From: Gallionella sp.
Lineage (GTDB): Bacteria; Pseudomonadota; Gammaproteobacteria; Burkholderiales; Gallionellaceae
NCBI GenBank assembly: GCA_028710565.1
Contig: JAQTTV010000017.1
Coordinates: 1 to 64,000, forward strand
Direction: 5' to 3'
DNA: 64,000 bases
The notes beneath the pieces are model-generated. The model did not search any database, had not been told where the DNA came from, and saw only the letters and a program-made list of their open reading frames with translations. Every line of letters begins with the position of its first letter. Position 1 is the first letter of the stretch. Of the stretch, positions 52,217 through 61,442 are shown piece after piece. A program made the position numbers and the translations under genes.

Positions 52217-52998
52217 GCGTTACGCGCTTTGCCTAACCACGCCAACCAATCGTCCATGCCTTCGCCCGTGGTGGCGGATAGTTGGATGATTTCAATATCG
52301 GGATTGACGCGGCGGGCGTTGGCAATCACCAGCTCCACATTAAAGTTTAAATAAGGTAGCAAGTCACATTTATTCAATAGCATCAGGCGCGCGGCGCGGA
52401 ACATATCGGGATATTTCAGGGGCTTGTCTTCGCCTTCTGTGACGGATAGCACCACGACTTTGGCGGCTTCGCCCAAGTCAAATGCCGCAGGGCACACTAA
52501 ATTGCCAACGTTTTCAATAAACAGTAGCCCATTTTCAGGCATCGCCAGTTGCGCCCACGCGTGCGAGATCATGGCAGCATCTAGGTGGCAGCCTTTGCCC
52601 GTGTTGATTTGTATCGCATTGACCCCCGTGGCACGGATGCGTTCGGCATCGCACTCGGTTTGTTGATCGCCTTCAATCACCGCCATCGGAGTATGCGGAT
52701 GCAGTGCCTGCAAGGTGCGCACCAACAAGGTGGTTTTGCCTGAGCCAGGGCTGGACACCAGATTCAGCGCGAGCGTATGAGATGCGGCAAATTCGCGACG
52801 ATTGTCCGCCGCCTGCTGGTCGTTTTGCGATAACAAATCCCGCTCGACGCGTATCAATCGCGATTCCATTGGGTCGAGCTCAGGCTGCGTGTCGGCAGGA
52901 ACAGCGCGAAAAGCGGTCGTGCCTGTGCGCGGCGCGCGAGAGGACTTTTTCCCTGCAATCAATGCCTCCCGACCCCCACAACCACATGTGCCACACAT
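52213..52998 (-). CDS. hypB: HypB, nickel-handling GTPase
   Basis: ATG 52998 follows AAAGGA and gives 261 residues; the track start is spurious. The N-terminus MCGTCGCGG is the high-affinity nickel motif. The GTPase has [38 protein letters not shown] and NKCDL. HypB delivers nickel with HypA. No His-rich storage stretch is present. Confidence 0.95.
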   Translation of the reverse strand: MCGTCGCGGREALIAGKKSSRAPRTGTTAFRAVPADTQPELDPMESRLIRVERDLLSQNDQQAADNRREFAASHTLALNLVSSPGSGKTTLLVRTLQALHPHTPMAVIEGDQQTECDAERIRATGVNAIQINTGKGCHLDAAMISHAWAQLAMPENGLLFIENVGNLVCPAAFDLGEAAKVVVLSVTEGEDKPLKYPDMFRAARLMLLNKCDLLPYLNFNVELVIANARRVNPDIEIIQLSATTGEGMDDWLAWLGKARNA

Positions 52999-53012
52999 AA
53001 ATATCCTTTCGA

Positions 53013-53354
53013 TTAGGCTACGATTAAGTCCTGCACCCGCATACGATTCCCTGCTGTAATCTGCAAACGTGGGCTGTCGCATCTGGGGCATAAGCCATAT
53101 TGCGCCTGCATCTCCACCGCCGCCCCACAGGCTAAACACATCCCTGCACCCGCCGTTTCGATAATTTCCAATTCCGCGCCTTCCGCTAACGTGCCGCGCA
53201 TCACCGCGTCAAAACAAAAACGCATGGCATCAGGTTCGACTGCCGATAACTTGCCAATTTCCAACACCACACGGCGTACTGATTGGAAATGCTGCGTGCG
53301 CGCCGCCTCTTCGATGATGTTCAGCACGCTTTCCGCCAAGGACATTTCGTGCAT
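53013..53354 (-). CDS. hypA: HypA, nickel chaperone
   Basis: A 113-residue HypA starting [11 protein letters not shown]; His2 binds nickel. The zinc site is CLACGA and CPRCDS. Length is standard. It lies 15 bases upstream of hypB and one base after the hupE stop region, so the genes form one operon hupE-hypA-hypB-hypF-hypC-hypD. Confidence 0.95.
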   Translation of the reverse strand: MHEMSLAESVLNIIEEAARTQHFQSVRRVVLEIGKLSAVEPDAMRFCFDAVMRGTLAEGAELEIIETAGAGMCLACGAAVEMQAQYGLCPRCDSPRLQITAGNRMRVQDLIVA

Positions 53355-53355
53355 A

Positions 53356-53946
53356 TCAGCCTAGTAACGCCGCGCCCATTAAGGCAATTAATACACCCAA
53401 TCCCCGCACACCTTGCGGACGACCCTGCTTAATCAGGGCTTGCGCCAGCAAAATGCCCGCGATATGCAACAGGGAAGTGGTCAATATAAAGCCCAAGGCA
53501 TAGCTTAAACCTGATGCGTCGCTCGGCATTTCCGCCCCATGTGCATAACCGTGAAACACCGCAAACCCGCCCACGATCAGCGCGCCGAGTCCTAAAGATA
53601 AACGCTGCGCACGGGTAATAAACACGCCCAGCACCAACAGCGATAAGACGATGCCACCTTCCACAAAAGGCAACGGCAAAGCACTCATGCCTAAGAATCC
53701 ACCCAACGCCATCACACTGACAAAAGTCAGCGGCAACCCCCACACAGCGCGTCCGCCCAACTGACTCGCCCATACCCCAACCGCCAACATGGCGCAAAGG
53801 TGATCGACCCCCAACAATGGATGCAACACCCCATCCGCCCAGCCACTGGCAGCCGCAATGCCAACATGCGCCTCGGCAAAATTAGGCACCACAATCAATA
53901 ACCCTAACAACAGTTTCGGGAGTGTTAGATGAGATGAGCTCTTCAT
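53356..53946 (-). CDS. hupE: HupE/UreJ nickel permease
   Basis: A 196-residue membrane protein with a signal peptide (ending NFAEA, giving HVG) and six helices. The HupE signature HPLLGVDHLCAMLAVG and FHGYAHGAE carry the metal-binding His. HupE imports nickel for hydrogenase. It leads the hyp operon. Confidence 0.9.
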   Translation of the reverse strand: MKSSSHLTLPKLLLGLLIVVPNFAEAHVGIAAASGWADGVLHPLLGVDHLCAMLAVGVWASQLGGRAVWGLPLTFVSVMALGGFLGMSALPLPFVEGGIVLSLLVLGVFITRAQRLSLGLGALIVGGFAVFHGYAHGAEMPSDASGLSYALGFILTTSLLHIAGILLAQALIKQGRPQGVRGLGVLIALMGAALLG

Positions 53947-53985
53947 GGTGATTTTCCTTGGGTTTTAGATTTTGAGAGACTACCT

Positions 53986-54345
53986 TAAAGTGTTGCGTGC
54001 TAATAGTCGTTAGTTAGCTAAGTGTGATGCAAGCATATTTGCATGAATATATAGGGAGACGCTGATTAAATCTTCCGTTCGTGGTGAGCAAGTCGAACCA
54101 TGAACGGAGGATTTAATAAAATCAGTGCATTAAATCCGCCCACCCTTCGACCGTTCGACAAGCTCACGGCTCAGGGCGAACGGATTTAATCAGCGTTTCC
54201 CTAGCAAATAGTTGTGTATGCGTTGCGCCTATCTACCAACTACCAACTACCAACTACCAACTACCAACTACCAACTACCAACTACCAACTACCAACTACC
54301 AACTACCAACTACCAACTACCAACTACCAACTACCAACTAACAGC
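53986..54345. repeat. Heptamer hairpin element, locus C, split by a family C insertion
   Basis: Left lead AAAGTGTTGCGTGCTAATAG with a short GTCGTTAGTTAG arm; a centre GCATATTTGCATGAATATAT; then the family C element at 54052-54203; then TGTATGCGTTGCGCCTATC and about 15 exact CTACCAA units (54233-54341). The plus-strand ORF at 54214..54501 is the repeat read as protein. Confidence 0.78.
54052..54203. repeat. REP/MITE-like element, family C, best copy
   Basis: Ends TAGGGAGACGCTGATTAAAT and ATTTAATCAGCGTTTCCCTA are inverted repeats of 20 bp with one mismatch. Inside are paired CGTTCGTGGTGAGC and TTCGACAAGCTCACGGCTCA words. It is inserted in the centre of heptamer element C. Confidence 0.8.
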
Positions 54346-54384
54346 TTATCCACGGCAATTTACAATCAGGTGAATTTATCACGC

Positions 54385-55848
54385 CTACAACCCCAACTCT
54401 CCCCACATCGCATCGACTTTGGCTTTGATGTCATCGCGCATCACGATGGGTGTTCCCCATTCGCGCTGCGTTTCGCCTGTCCATTTGTTGGTGGCATCTA
54501 AGCCCATCTTACCGCCTAATCCCGACACGGGGCTGGCAAAATCCAAATAATCAATCGGCGTATTTTCGACTAGCAAAGTGTCACGCACGGGGTCAACGCG
54601 GGTGGCGATTGCCCAAATCACTTCCTGCCAATTACGGATGTTAATGTCATCATCGACCACGATAATGAATTTTGTGTACATAAACTGGCGCAAAAACGAC
54701 CAGATGCCGAACATCACCCGTTTGGCGTGTCCTGCGTATTGTTTACGAATACTGACCACTGCCATGCGATAAGAACACCCTTCAGGCGGGAGGTAAAAAT
54801 CGACAATTTCGCTAAATTGCTTTTGCAGCAGCGGGACAAACACTTCGTTTAACGCCACGCCCAACATGGCGGGTTCGTCGGGCGGCTTGCCTGTGTAGGT
54901 GGAGTGATAAATCGGGTCGCGCCGCATGGTGATACGTTCGATGGTCAACACAGGAAAACGATCTTGCTCGTTGTAATACCCCGTGTGATCGCCGTAAGGC
55001 CCTTCCAGCGCGGTTTCGTTGGGGTGGATCACCCCTTCCAGCACGATTTCCGCGTAAGCAGGCACTTGCAAATCACTGCTCAAGCATTTCACCAATTCGG
55101 TTTTGCTGCCACGCAACAAGCCTGCAAATTGATATTCCGACAAAGAATCTGGCACGGGGGTCACTGCGCCTAAAATCGTGGCGGGGTCTGCGCCAATGAC
55201 CACCGCGACAGGAAACGGCGTATTTGGATGCGTTTTGCACCAATCCTGAAAATCCAACGCGCCGCCGCGATGCGCCAACCAGCGCATGATGACTTTATTC
55301 GGTGCGATGACTTGCTGACGATAAATGCCCAGATTCTGCCGCGTTTTTTGCGTGCCACGTGTGACCACCAAGCCCCAAGTAATCAGCGGGGCAATGTCTC
55401 CAGGCCAACAATGTTGTATCGGCAGCCGCCCTAAATCCACGTCATTGCCTTCCCATACAATTTCTTGGCACGGCGCGCTGGATAAAATTTTCGGCGACAT
55501 ATTCATCACCTGTTTCAAAATCGGCAACTTGTCCCACGCGTCTTTTAAACCTTTGGGCGGTTCGGGTTCTTTTAAAAATGCCAATAATTTGCCGACTTCG
55601 CGCAACGCGCTGACCTCATTTTCGCCCATGCCCAATGCCACGCGGCGAGGTGTGCCAAATAAATTGGCTAACACGGGGATGTCGTAACCCACAGGTTTTT
55701 CAAATAACACTGCCGCACCTTGTGCCCGCAGCACACGGTCACAAATCTCGGTCATTTCCAACACGGGCGAAACAGGCGTGCTGACGCGCTTTAATTCGCC
55801 TATTTTCTCCAACTGCGCGATAAAATCACGCAAATCACGATAACGCAT
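54385..55848 (-). CDS. ubiD: UbiD, 4-hydroxy-3-polyprenylbenzoate decarboxylase
   Basis: A prenylated-FMN-dependent decarboxylase of ubiquinone synthesis. The 487-residue product begins [20 protein letters not shown] and has [20 protein letters not shown], the active-site Glu region [26 protein letters not shown], and the C-terminal [10 protein letters not shown]. Length matches UbiD. No ubiX is in the window; ubiA is 1 kb away on the other strand. Confidence 0.95.
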   Translation of the reverse strand: MRYRDLRDFIAQLEKIGELKRVSTPVSPVLEMTEICDRVLRAQGAAVLFEKPVGYDIPVLANLFGTPRRVALGMGENEVSALREVGKLLAFLKEPEPPKGLKDAWDKLPILKQVMNMSPKILSSAPCQEIVWEGNDVDLGRLPIQHCWPGDIAPLITWGLVVTRGTQKTRQNLGIYRQQVIAPNKVIMRWLAHRGGALDFQDWCKTHPNTPFPVAVVIGADPATILGAVTPVPDSLSEYQFAGLLRGSKTELVKCLSSDLQVPAYAEIVLEGVIHPNETALEGPYGDHTGYYNEQDRFPVLTIERITMRRDPIYHSTYTGKPPDEPAMLGVALNEVFVPLLQKQFSEIVDFYLPPEGCSYRMAVVSIRKQYAGHAKRVMFGIWSFLRQFMYTKFIIVVDDDINIRNWQEVIWAIATRVDPVRDTLLVENTPIDYLDFASPVSGLGGKMGLDATNKWTGETQREWGTPIVMRDDIKAKVDAMWGELGL

Positions 55849-56021
55849 ACGATTCCCTTTGCTCTGTCATATAAAAACGCGGCTACGCCCAACGTTCATC
55901 ATTGCGCATCGTACAATAGCTTCCGCTATAAAACAGTATTAAACGAAACGTGTTTTATGATTACAATGACAACTTCATTGGGTTAGATACGCTATCGCAC
56001 TGAATTTCTGGACAAACACGT

Positions 56022-56666
56022 ATGATCCACCGCTTGAAACAAATTTCTCTGAACACATTCACGCACATTCCCGCGCTACTACACCATAAAAAAACCCATC
56101 AATATGGGCTGACGACACTGTTCTGGGGCATGATCGCAGCCTGTTGTTGGCTATTGGCTTATTGGACTTGGATTTTTGTAACGCCATCCGCCACCCTCGC
56201 CCCGTTGACTCGCGATCCGCTTGCCTTCACACCGTTGTCAATTGAGCCTATCACCAATGCGCATTTATTCGGCGTTTCCGAATCCCCCGTATCGTCCGTC
56301 GTAGCAACGCAAACGCTGAGCGCATTAGGATACAAATTACACGGCGTATTTGCGGGAGAAGGTAAAAAAGGCGTGGCGGCGATTTTCAACATTGGGCAAA
56401 AAGATCTCGCCTTTACCTTGGGCAGCGAAATCACGGCTGGTGCGGTATTGGAACACGTTTATGCAGACCATGTAGAAATCAAATATCACGGCGTATTGGA
56501 ACGCTTGGACTTAGTGCGCGCCACACCTGCGACAGGACAGGTACTCATTACCCCTCCTATCGCGCCCATTGTCGCCCCACCTCAAGCTAACTCTCCCCCT
56601 GCCCCCGAAGCACTCAACGCATTGGTCGGGCAACAAGGTCAACGTTTGCTAGGGATGCGTCCCTAA
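56022..56666 (+). CDS. GspC-like type II secretion protein
   Basis: A 214-residue bitopic inner-membrane protein: one helix (about 33-53) and a periplasmic homology region (about 75-165: TLSALGYKLHGVFAGEGKKGVAAIFNIGQKDLAF and HVEIKYHGVLERLDL) as in GspC. A Pro-rich tail replaces the usual PDZ domain. GspC links the inner-membrane platform to the secretin. No other gsp gene follows here, so it is an isolated member or the remainder lies elsewhere. Confidence 0.75.
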   Translation: MIHRLKQISLNTFTHIPALLHHKKTHQYGLTTLFWGMIAACCWLLAYWTWIFVTPSATLAPLTRDPLAFTPLSIEPITNAHLFGVSESPVSSVVATQTLSALGYKLHGVFAGEGKKGVAAIFNIGQKDLAFTLGSEITAGAVLEHVYADHVEIKYHGVLERLDLVRATPATGQVLITPPIAPIVAPPQANSPPAPEALNALVGQQGQRLLGMRP

Positions 56667-56704
56667 TGCTAGGCTTTATCCTCCTCTCTTTTCATCGTTT
56701 ATGG

Positions 56705-56845
56705 CTAAGGTGTTGCGTACAAATAATTGGGTCGTTAGTCGCTAGCTGTTAGTTAGCCAGAAAAAACAAGCATACCCACCTGAATATATTGCAAATATTT
56801 GTGTATGCGCTACCAACTAAAAGCTAACGACTAACAGCTTAATGA
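56705..56845. repeat. Heptamer hairpin element, locus D (unexpanded)
   Basis: CTAAGGTGTTGCGTAC lead, arm GTCGTTAGTCGCTAGCTGTT, centre CATACCCACCTGAATATATT, TTGTGTATGCG lead and opposite arm CTACCAACTAAAAGCTAACG. The two arms are largely complementary, and the heptamers vary, so this copy shows the basic hairpin before unit expansion. Confidence 0.65.
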
Positions 56846-56904
56846 CTTATCCACTCTTTAAAAACTGCCTTAATTTTTGTTGAGCTAAGCTCGACCTACC
56901 CACG

Positions 56905-57777
56905 ATGTCCCTCACTTACCGCTTAACGCTCTACACCCAACTCGCTCGTTTACATCGCCCCATCGGGATTTTATTACTGCTATGGCCGACGCTTTGGGGG
57001 TTATGGATCGCAGGGCAAGGTCAGCCTGCGTGGTGGATCGTTGGTATTTTTGTATTGGGTACTACGCTGATGCGCTCAGCGGGTTGTGTCATCAACGACT
57101 ACGCTGACCGTCATATTGACAAACACGTTAAACGCACCTGCGAACGTCCGCTTACCAGCGGCAAAGTGACCTCGCGCGAGGCATTGTGGTTAGCCGCAGG
57201 CTTGGCATTGTGTGCGTTTCTGCTCGTACTCCCGCTGAATGGACTGACGATTTTGCTGTCCATTCCTGCCGTTGTGCTGGCTGCCAGCTACCCGTTTACC
57301 AAGCGTTTCTTTGCCATTCCACAAGCCTATCTCGGCATCGCCTTTGGCTTTGGCATTCCCATGGCATTTGCCGCATTGAACAACACCGTCCCACCTGTTG
57401 CATGGCTGCTACTGCTCGCCAATGTGTTTTGGGCAATTGCGTATGACACGGAATACGCCATGGTGGATAGAGATGACGACATCCATCTGAACATCCATTC
57501 CTCAGCGTTATTCTTTGGCCGATACGATGTCATTGCCGTGATGTCATGCTATGCCATCACCTTGGGGCTGCTCGCGCTGGTCGGGTACATGGCTGGTTTA
57601 GGACTCGCCTATTACCTCTCCCTACTCATTGCGGCAGGCATCGCCGCCTATCACTACACCCTCATCCACACCCGCCAACGCGAACATTGTTTTCAGGCAT
57701 TTCTGCACAACAACTGGTTCGGCGCGGTGATCTTTGTGGGGATGGTGGTTGATTATGGGCTATTCCCGAAAGGCTGA
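56905..57777 (+). CDS. ubiA: UbiA, 4-hydroxybenzoate octaprenyltransferase
   Basis: An integral membrane prenyltransferase attaching the polyprenyl tail to 4-hydroxybenzoate. The 290-residue protein has eight to nine helices and both Asp-rich metal motifs: [18 protein letters not shown] (NDxxDxxxD) and [14 protein letters not shown]. The R(P)LTSGKV motif is standard. It is monocistronic here. Confidence 0.95.
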   Translation: MSLTYRLTLYTQLARLHRPIGILLLLWPTLWGLWIAGQGQPAWWIVGIFVLGTTLMRSAGCVINDYADRHIDKHVKRTCERPLTSGKVTSREALWLAAGLALCAFLLVLPLNGLTILLSIPAVVLAASYPFTKRFFAIPQAYLGIAFGFGIPMAFAALNNTVPPVAWLLLLANVFWAIAYDTEYAMVDRDDDIHLNIHSSALFFGRYDVIAVMSCYAITLGLLALVGYMAGLGLAYYLSLLIAAGIAAYHYTLIHTRQREHCFQAFLHNNWFGAVIFVGMVVDYGLFPKG

Positions 57778-58091
57778 AATCGCGCTTGGTTCAGTTGAAA
57801 TTGATGGCGAGGTGGCAGGGATAATTGAAATGCGTGCGATTACGCCACGCTAATCACATCTATGAACTCATGCAGACTGGGAGGATGTGGGGTGGCAAAA
57901 TTTCAAGCATCGCAGGTGTGTTTCAGATTTTTATGATTAAAAATGAGGGCGTGCTAAAATCACGCTCAACATTGATATAAATCAAATATTTTTCATGAAA
58001 AACCAATTATCCACCTGTCCAGCTAAAACATTTAGTTGTACTTTGGTGGCTACTTTACGTTATGCGTCCAATCTCCCAGCACAGGTGACCT
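57778..58091. other. Gap between ubiA and a cassette-like gene, with FNR-type box
   Basis: No established gene. At 57972-57985 a perfect FNR/ANR palindrome is present. Ten bases later an ATG (57995) opens a 36-codon frame, MKNQLSTCPAKTFSC, that ends inside the next gene and may be the stump of an FNR-controlled gene cut by insertion. At 58050-58065 CTACTTTACGTTATGC looks like the right half of an integron attC site. The rest shows nothing I recognise. Confidence 0.4.
57972..57985. promoter_or_regulatory. FNR/CRP-family binding site
   Basis: TTGATATAAATCAA matches the FNR consensus TTGAT-N4-ATCAA in all ten defined positions. The nearest downstream start codon is the small frame at 57995, then the hypothetical gene at 58092. 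Confidence 0.6.
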
Positions 58092-59075
58092 ATGAAATGG
58101 CGTGATGTACTTGTCGGCGCAGTCGCATCTCTCACAGTGACAGTGCTTGGTGGGGTCAGTGTGTATTACGCGACGAAGGAGCCCGATGAGAAGAAGGTTG
58201 AGAAGTTAACCTATTCGCTCAATCAAACTGCATCATTTACTGGAAGTACGCAAAATCTTTCGTTCAGCACCGTTACCGTTTCAAACGAGGGCGGAGTTGC
58301 TGCGAAGAAGGTCTCGATAGTCATCGGCGTCCAGGCCTCACAAATTCGCGATGTCGCAGTTAATGCTGAAAGAGGGCTGCGCGAGATTGCCCAGGAAAAG
58401 ACAGCAAAGAGCTTGCGAGTAGCTTATGAAACATTACTTCCGAAAGAATCAGTAACCATCAACCTGCTACTTTCAGAGGCTGAAAAACCAACGATTGACG
58501 TTCGAAGCGAAGCAACACTGGGTGAAGAACAGAAGCGAAATGTTACCGATTCAACAACTCTCCGTTCGAAGCTCAACGTCTATTCCGTTGCAGTAGTCCC
58601 TGTGAGCGGCCTTATTTCCATCGTTATTTTGGTTGGGCTATTAACATTCATTCGGCGCCGTGGGCTGCTCGACCATTTTCCCGACCGCAATGATGCTGGT
58701 TTCCTATTGCTTCATCACGGCCTCATCGACGAAGCAGCAGAGATTTTGTCCGAATCTGTACGCGCGGGGCGGTGTGACCAATATACGCTTTCAAACTACG
58801 CACTTTGCAAAGCCGCAAAAGGAGAAATCGCTAGCGCGAGGCAACTGATACAGGCGGCTGAATTTCGTGATCGAACTGGGCACGGAAAGGCTGTGCTCTT
58901 GTTCAACGAAGCACTAGTTCACCTGCTAGACGGAAATAGGGATGCTGCCCTAGATAGCCTTAGGCAGGCGATTGAATTGTCACCTAATAAAATTCGACGT
59001 TACTGTCAAAGATCAGTCCATCTTAATGCGGTGCGATCTGAACCAGCCTTCTATGATTTATTTAAGGACGCATAA
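58092..59075 (+). CDS. Hypothetical membrane protein with TPR-like tail, cassette-like
   Basis: A 327-residue protein with an N-terminal helix (about 8-26), an extracytoplasmic beta-rich region (about 40-165), a second helix (about 178-198, VVPVSGLISIVILVGLLTFI) and a cytoplasmic TPR-like C-terminus (ALVHLLDGNRDAALDSLRQAIELSPNK). AGGTGAC precedes the ATG. I recognise no family. GTTATGC lies 27 bases before the start and its complement GCATAAC overlaps the stop codon, as in integron gene cassettes. Codon choice differs from the neighbours (more GAAG/AAG, fewer CAA). Confidence 0.7.
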   Translation: MKWRDVLVGAVASLTVTVLGGVSVYYATKEPDEKKVEKLTYSLNQTASFTGSTQNLSFSTVTVSNEGGVAAKKVSIVIGVQASQIRDVAVNAERGLREIAQEKTAKSLRVAYETLLPKESVTINLLLSEAEKPTIDVRSEATLGEEQKRNVTDSTTLRSKLNVYSVAVVPVSGLISIVILVGLLTFIRRRGLLDHFPDRNDAGFLLLHHGLIDEAAEILSESVRAGRCDQYTLSNYALCKAAKGEIASARQLIQAAEFRDRTGHGKAVLLFNEALVHLLDGNRDAALDSLRQAIELSPNKIRRYCQRSVHLNAVRSEPAFYDLFKDA

Positions 59076-59118
59076 CCCTGCGGTTAACACGGACCTTGCG
59101 CGAAAAGCCGCGCAAGCC

Positions 59119-59206
59119 TAGTAGGGTGCGCTATGCGCACGCGGAAAAACCATTTAACTTCAATAAAATACGAAATTCCCCGTGCGCACGGCGCACCCTA
59201 CTCACT
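59119..59206. repeat. Family D palindromic repeat, copy 1
   Basis: TAGTAGGGTGCGCTATGCGC at the left and GTGCGCACGGCGCACCCTAC at the right are imperfect inverted ends around an A+T-rich centre. A second directly repeated copy at 59671 is about 85% identical by eye. The pair flanks the small gene at 59236. Confidence 0.75.
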
Positions 59207-59235
59207 TTGATGTCTACTTTACGTTAGCGACGATT

Positions 59236-59667
59236 ATGCGGATGCACTCACTTTCCCCGATACTCTTTGCAACCTTTGTGCTAAACACCATCGTCGCAGG
59301 TGGAGGTTTAGCCGTGCTGGAGGGGCACGCCAGCGAGCACCCCGTCCTTGGTCCCTTTATCACCGTCTCGTTTTTCTTGACACTTCCCCTGCTTGTAGCC
59401 GCTGCAATATTTGCGTGGCGCGAAGAGGCGAGAAAGACCACCCAAGACTTACCGTTGTCGCCCAAGACGAGACTCCTCACTCCAGGCATCTTTGCGGCTC
59501 TCGGCTGCTGCGGAATCTTAATCATGTCTGTGACCCCATCATCACTTGGCCCGTTCGGCGACGCGCTGACAACCTCCGCAATTCCATGCCTCGTGGCTGC
59601 TGCCGTTTGGTCAATCGTGTTGTGGAGTGCCAGAAAGCGCGCATTGAGATCGAGGAACTCCACTTAA
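59236..59667 (+). CDS. Hypothetical four-helix membrane protein
   Basis: ATG 59236 (MRMHSLSPILFATFVLNTIV) gives 143 residues; the track start lies in the repeat. Four membrane helices (about 8-25, 38-58, 80-100, 110-130) with a short cytoplasmic loop and a basic tail. No family recognised. CTACTTTACGTTAGCG just upstream repeats the attC-like sequence before the previous gene, and the gene lies between two direct copies of the family D repeat. Confidence 0.6.
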   Translation: MRMHSLSPILFATFVLNTIVAGGGLAVLEGHASEHPVLGPFITVSFFLTLPLLVAAAIFAWREEARKTTQDLPLSPKTRLLTPGIFAALGCCGILIMSVTPSSLGPFGDALTTSAIPCLVAAAVWSIVLWSARKRALRSRNST

Positions 59668-59670
59668 AGC

Positions 59671-59760
59671 CTAGTATGGTGCGCTATGCGCACGCGGAAA
59701 AATCATTTAATTTCAATGCAATACGTAAATCCCTCTTGCGCACGGCGCACCCTACTCACT
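59671..59760. repeat. Family D palindromic repeat, copy 2
   Basis: CTAGTATGGTGCGCTATGCG at the left, CACGGCGCACCCTACTCACT at the right; same orientation as copy 1 at 59119. It ends eight bases before the kinase gene's stop codon and may serve as its transcript end. Confidence 0.7.
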
Positions 59761-59767
59761 GAACTTG

Positions 59768-61303
59768 TCATTTTCGGCGAGTTGGTTCTGCCGCAATCTG
59801 CGCAATCGGTATGACCAAGGCGAGGCGCACTTCGTGGTTGGGATGCAAGGTTAAGCTCAGTTCGCCGCCATGGGCGCGGACAATTTCTCTGGACAGGCTT
59901 AATCCTAAGCCCACGCCTTCTATCTGACGACTGTGCGCCGCATCCACGCGGTAAAAGCGTTCAAAAATTTTGTGCGTGGCATCTATGGGAATCCCTGCCG
60001 AGGCGTTGGCGACAATCAGCGTGAGTTGTTGCGGGCTAGATAGCACGGAAAAATGTATCCAACCGTTGGGAAGGTTGTATTTGATGGCATTGCTCATCAG
60101 GTTTAACAATACCTGCCGAAACAATTCTTCATCAGCATCAATCGTTAAATGTGGCGGAATGTCGCCTGTGACGTTGAGGGTAGGGGCTAACATGTGCGTG
60201 TCTTCAATCAGCTCCAGCAGCGCGCTGGAGAGATCAAATGGGGTGAGTTTCAGGCGTAATTTTCCTGCATCGGCTTTGGACAACAACAGCAATTTGCGCA
60301 AAATCGACGACAGCCGCCGCACTTCGTCCAGAATAATCCCGAGTGAAGTTTGAATGGCGGATCCCGCTTCAGCTTGGTTCATGGCGTGTTCGATTTGCCC
60401 TTGCAAAATCGTCAGAGGAGTATTCAACTCGTGCGCCGCATCCGCCGAGAAACGCGAGGCTTGGTGAAAGCTGGTTTCCAAGCGTTCCAGCATGGCGTTA
60501 AACCCCTCGACCAAAGCTTCAAATTCACGCGCTTCGCGGATCGGCGGCACGCGCTGATGCAGCCCTTGCGCGGTCACATTACGCACGGATTCGACCAGAC
60601 GATTCACGGGTCGCAACGCCCGCCCTGAAATAAACCACGCCCCGAACCCAATTAAAATCAATGCCATCGGCATCGCCCACAAAAAGCTATTGCGAATCAC
60701 CGCCATGTCTTTTTGAATGGTTGCCACATTGACCGCAATCGCTACCCGCCCACGCGGAGAGCTTGCCAGCCCAATGTGCCATGTCGATCCGTGAGTCTTC
60801 AAGGTCAACAATGAGGCAGCGGAGCGGATGTTATGCGGTGGTGGGGCGTGTTCACCAAATGGAGGGCGTTCGCCATTTGGCGGGGGTGCGTCAGGGCGGG
60901 GAGCGTCGAACGGCGGCGCATCAGGTGGCGGGGGATGGAAAGATTCCTGCCCCGATGCCTGCGGAAAAGATTGCCAATGGAACTGCGTGCTATCCAACTG
61001 ATTCGACCAATGCGCGGAGCGGTAAACCTCATTCCCCTCGTCATCTTGAATCAGCACCAGCAAATGCTGCGAATTGCGCACGCCCAAGGTACTCGGCAAG
61101 ACCTGACCTTCAAAATGCTGCCAAAAATCAGGCGGTTGTCTGCGCCGTGATTCGCGTTCGGCATAGGACACGACATCCAACTTGATTTGATTCACTTTAA
61201 TGTCATACACCACCCACCAAGCAAACAAACCAAACCCCGCCAGCGCAATGCCCGACAGCAAGGCGGATAAGACGGCAACGCGTAATCGAAAAGAGTGGAA
61301 CAT
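59768..61303 (-). CDS. Two-component sensor histidine kinase (metal/copper-sensor type)
   Basis: A 511-residue membrane kinase. Helices at about 10-32 and 210-230 flank a periplasmic sensor with an unusual Pro/Asp-rich segment (PPPPDAPPFDAPRPDAPPPN). A HAMP domain, HisKA with FSADAAHELNTPLTIL, and HATPase with NLMSNAIKYN and GVGLGLSLSREIV follow. The layout resembles CusS/QseC-type kinases. It is downstream of its response regulator on the same strand, across a 139-bp gap containing an imperfect inverted repeat. Confidence 0.92.
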   Translation of the reverse strand: MFHSFRLRVAVLSALLSGIALAGFGLFAWWVVYDIKVNQIKLDVVSYAERESRRRQPPDFWQHFEGQVLPSTLGVRNSQHLLVLIQDDEGNEVYRSAHWSNQLDSTQFHWQSFPQASGQESFHPPPPDAPPFDAPRPDAPPPNGERPPFGEHAPPPHNIRSAASLLTLKTHGSTWHIGLASSPRGRVAIAVNVATIQKDMAVIRNSFLWAMPMALILIGFGAWFISGRALRPVNRLVESVRNVTAQGLHQRVPPIREAREFEALVEGFNAMLERLETSFHQASRFSADAAHELNTPLTILQGQIEHAMNQAEAGSAIQTSLGIILDEVRRLSSILRKLLLLSKADAGKLRLKLTPFDLSSALLELIEDTHMLAPTLNVTGDIPPHLTIDADEELFRQVLLNLMSNAIKYNLPNGWIHFSVLSSPQQLTLIVANASAGIPIDATHKIFERFYRVDAAHSRQIEGVGLGLSLSREIVRAHGGELSLTLHPNHEVRLALVIPIAQIAAEPTRRK

Positions 61304-61442
61304 AGAATGACCCTTTTAGGGAGGGAGAAAGAAATACTTTATGGTGAAGGGGAAAGAGGGAAGGGAGAAGGGTAAAACTACCTTTTCTAACAAAGGATGC
61401 GAGGACATTACCCTTCCCTCTTCTCCCCTCTCCCTTCCCACC
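61304..61442. repeat. Purine-rich inverted repeat between regulator and kinase genes
   Basis: GAGGGAAGGGAGAAGGGTAA and TTACCCTTCCCTCTTCTCCC face each other across about 45 bases and could form a long imperfect stem in the regulator-kinase message. It may reduce kinase expression relative to the regulator. No U-tract. Confidence 0.45.

Noticed and set aside
54214-54501. Plus-strand ORF rich in NYQLPTT repeats
   Set aside because: It is the CTACCAA heptamer array read as protein, running into antisense ubiD sequence.
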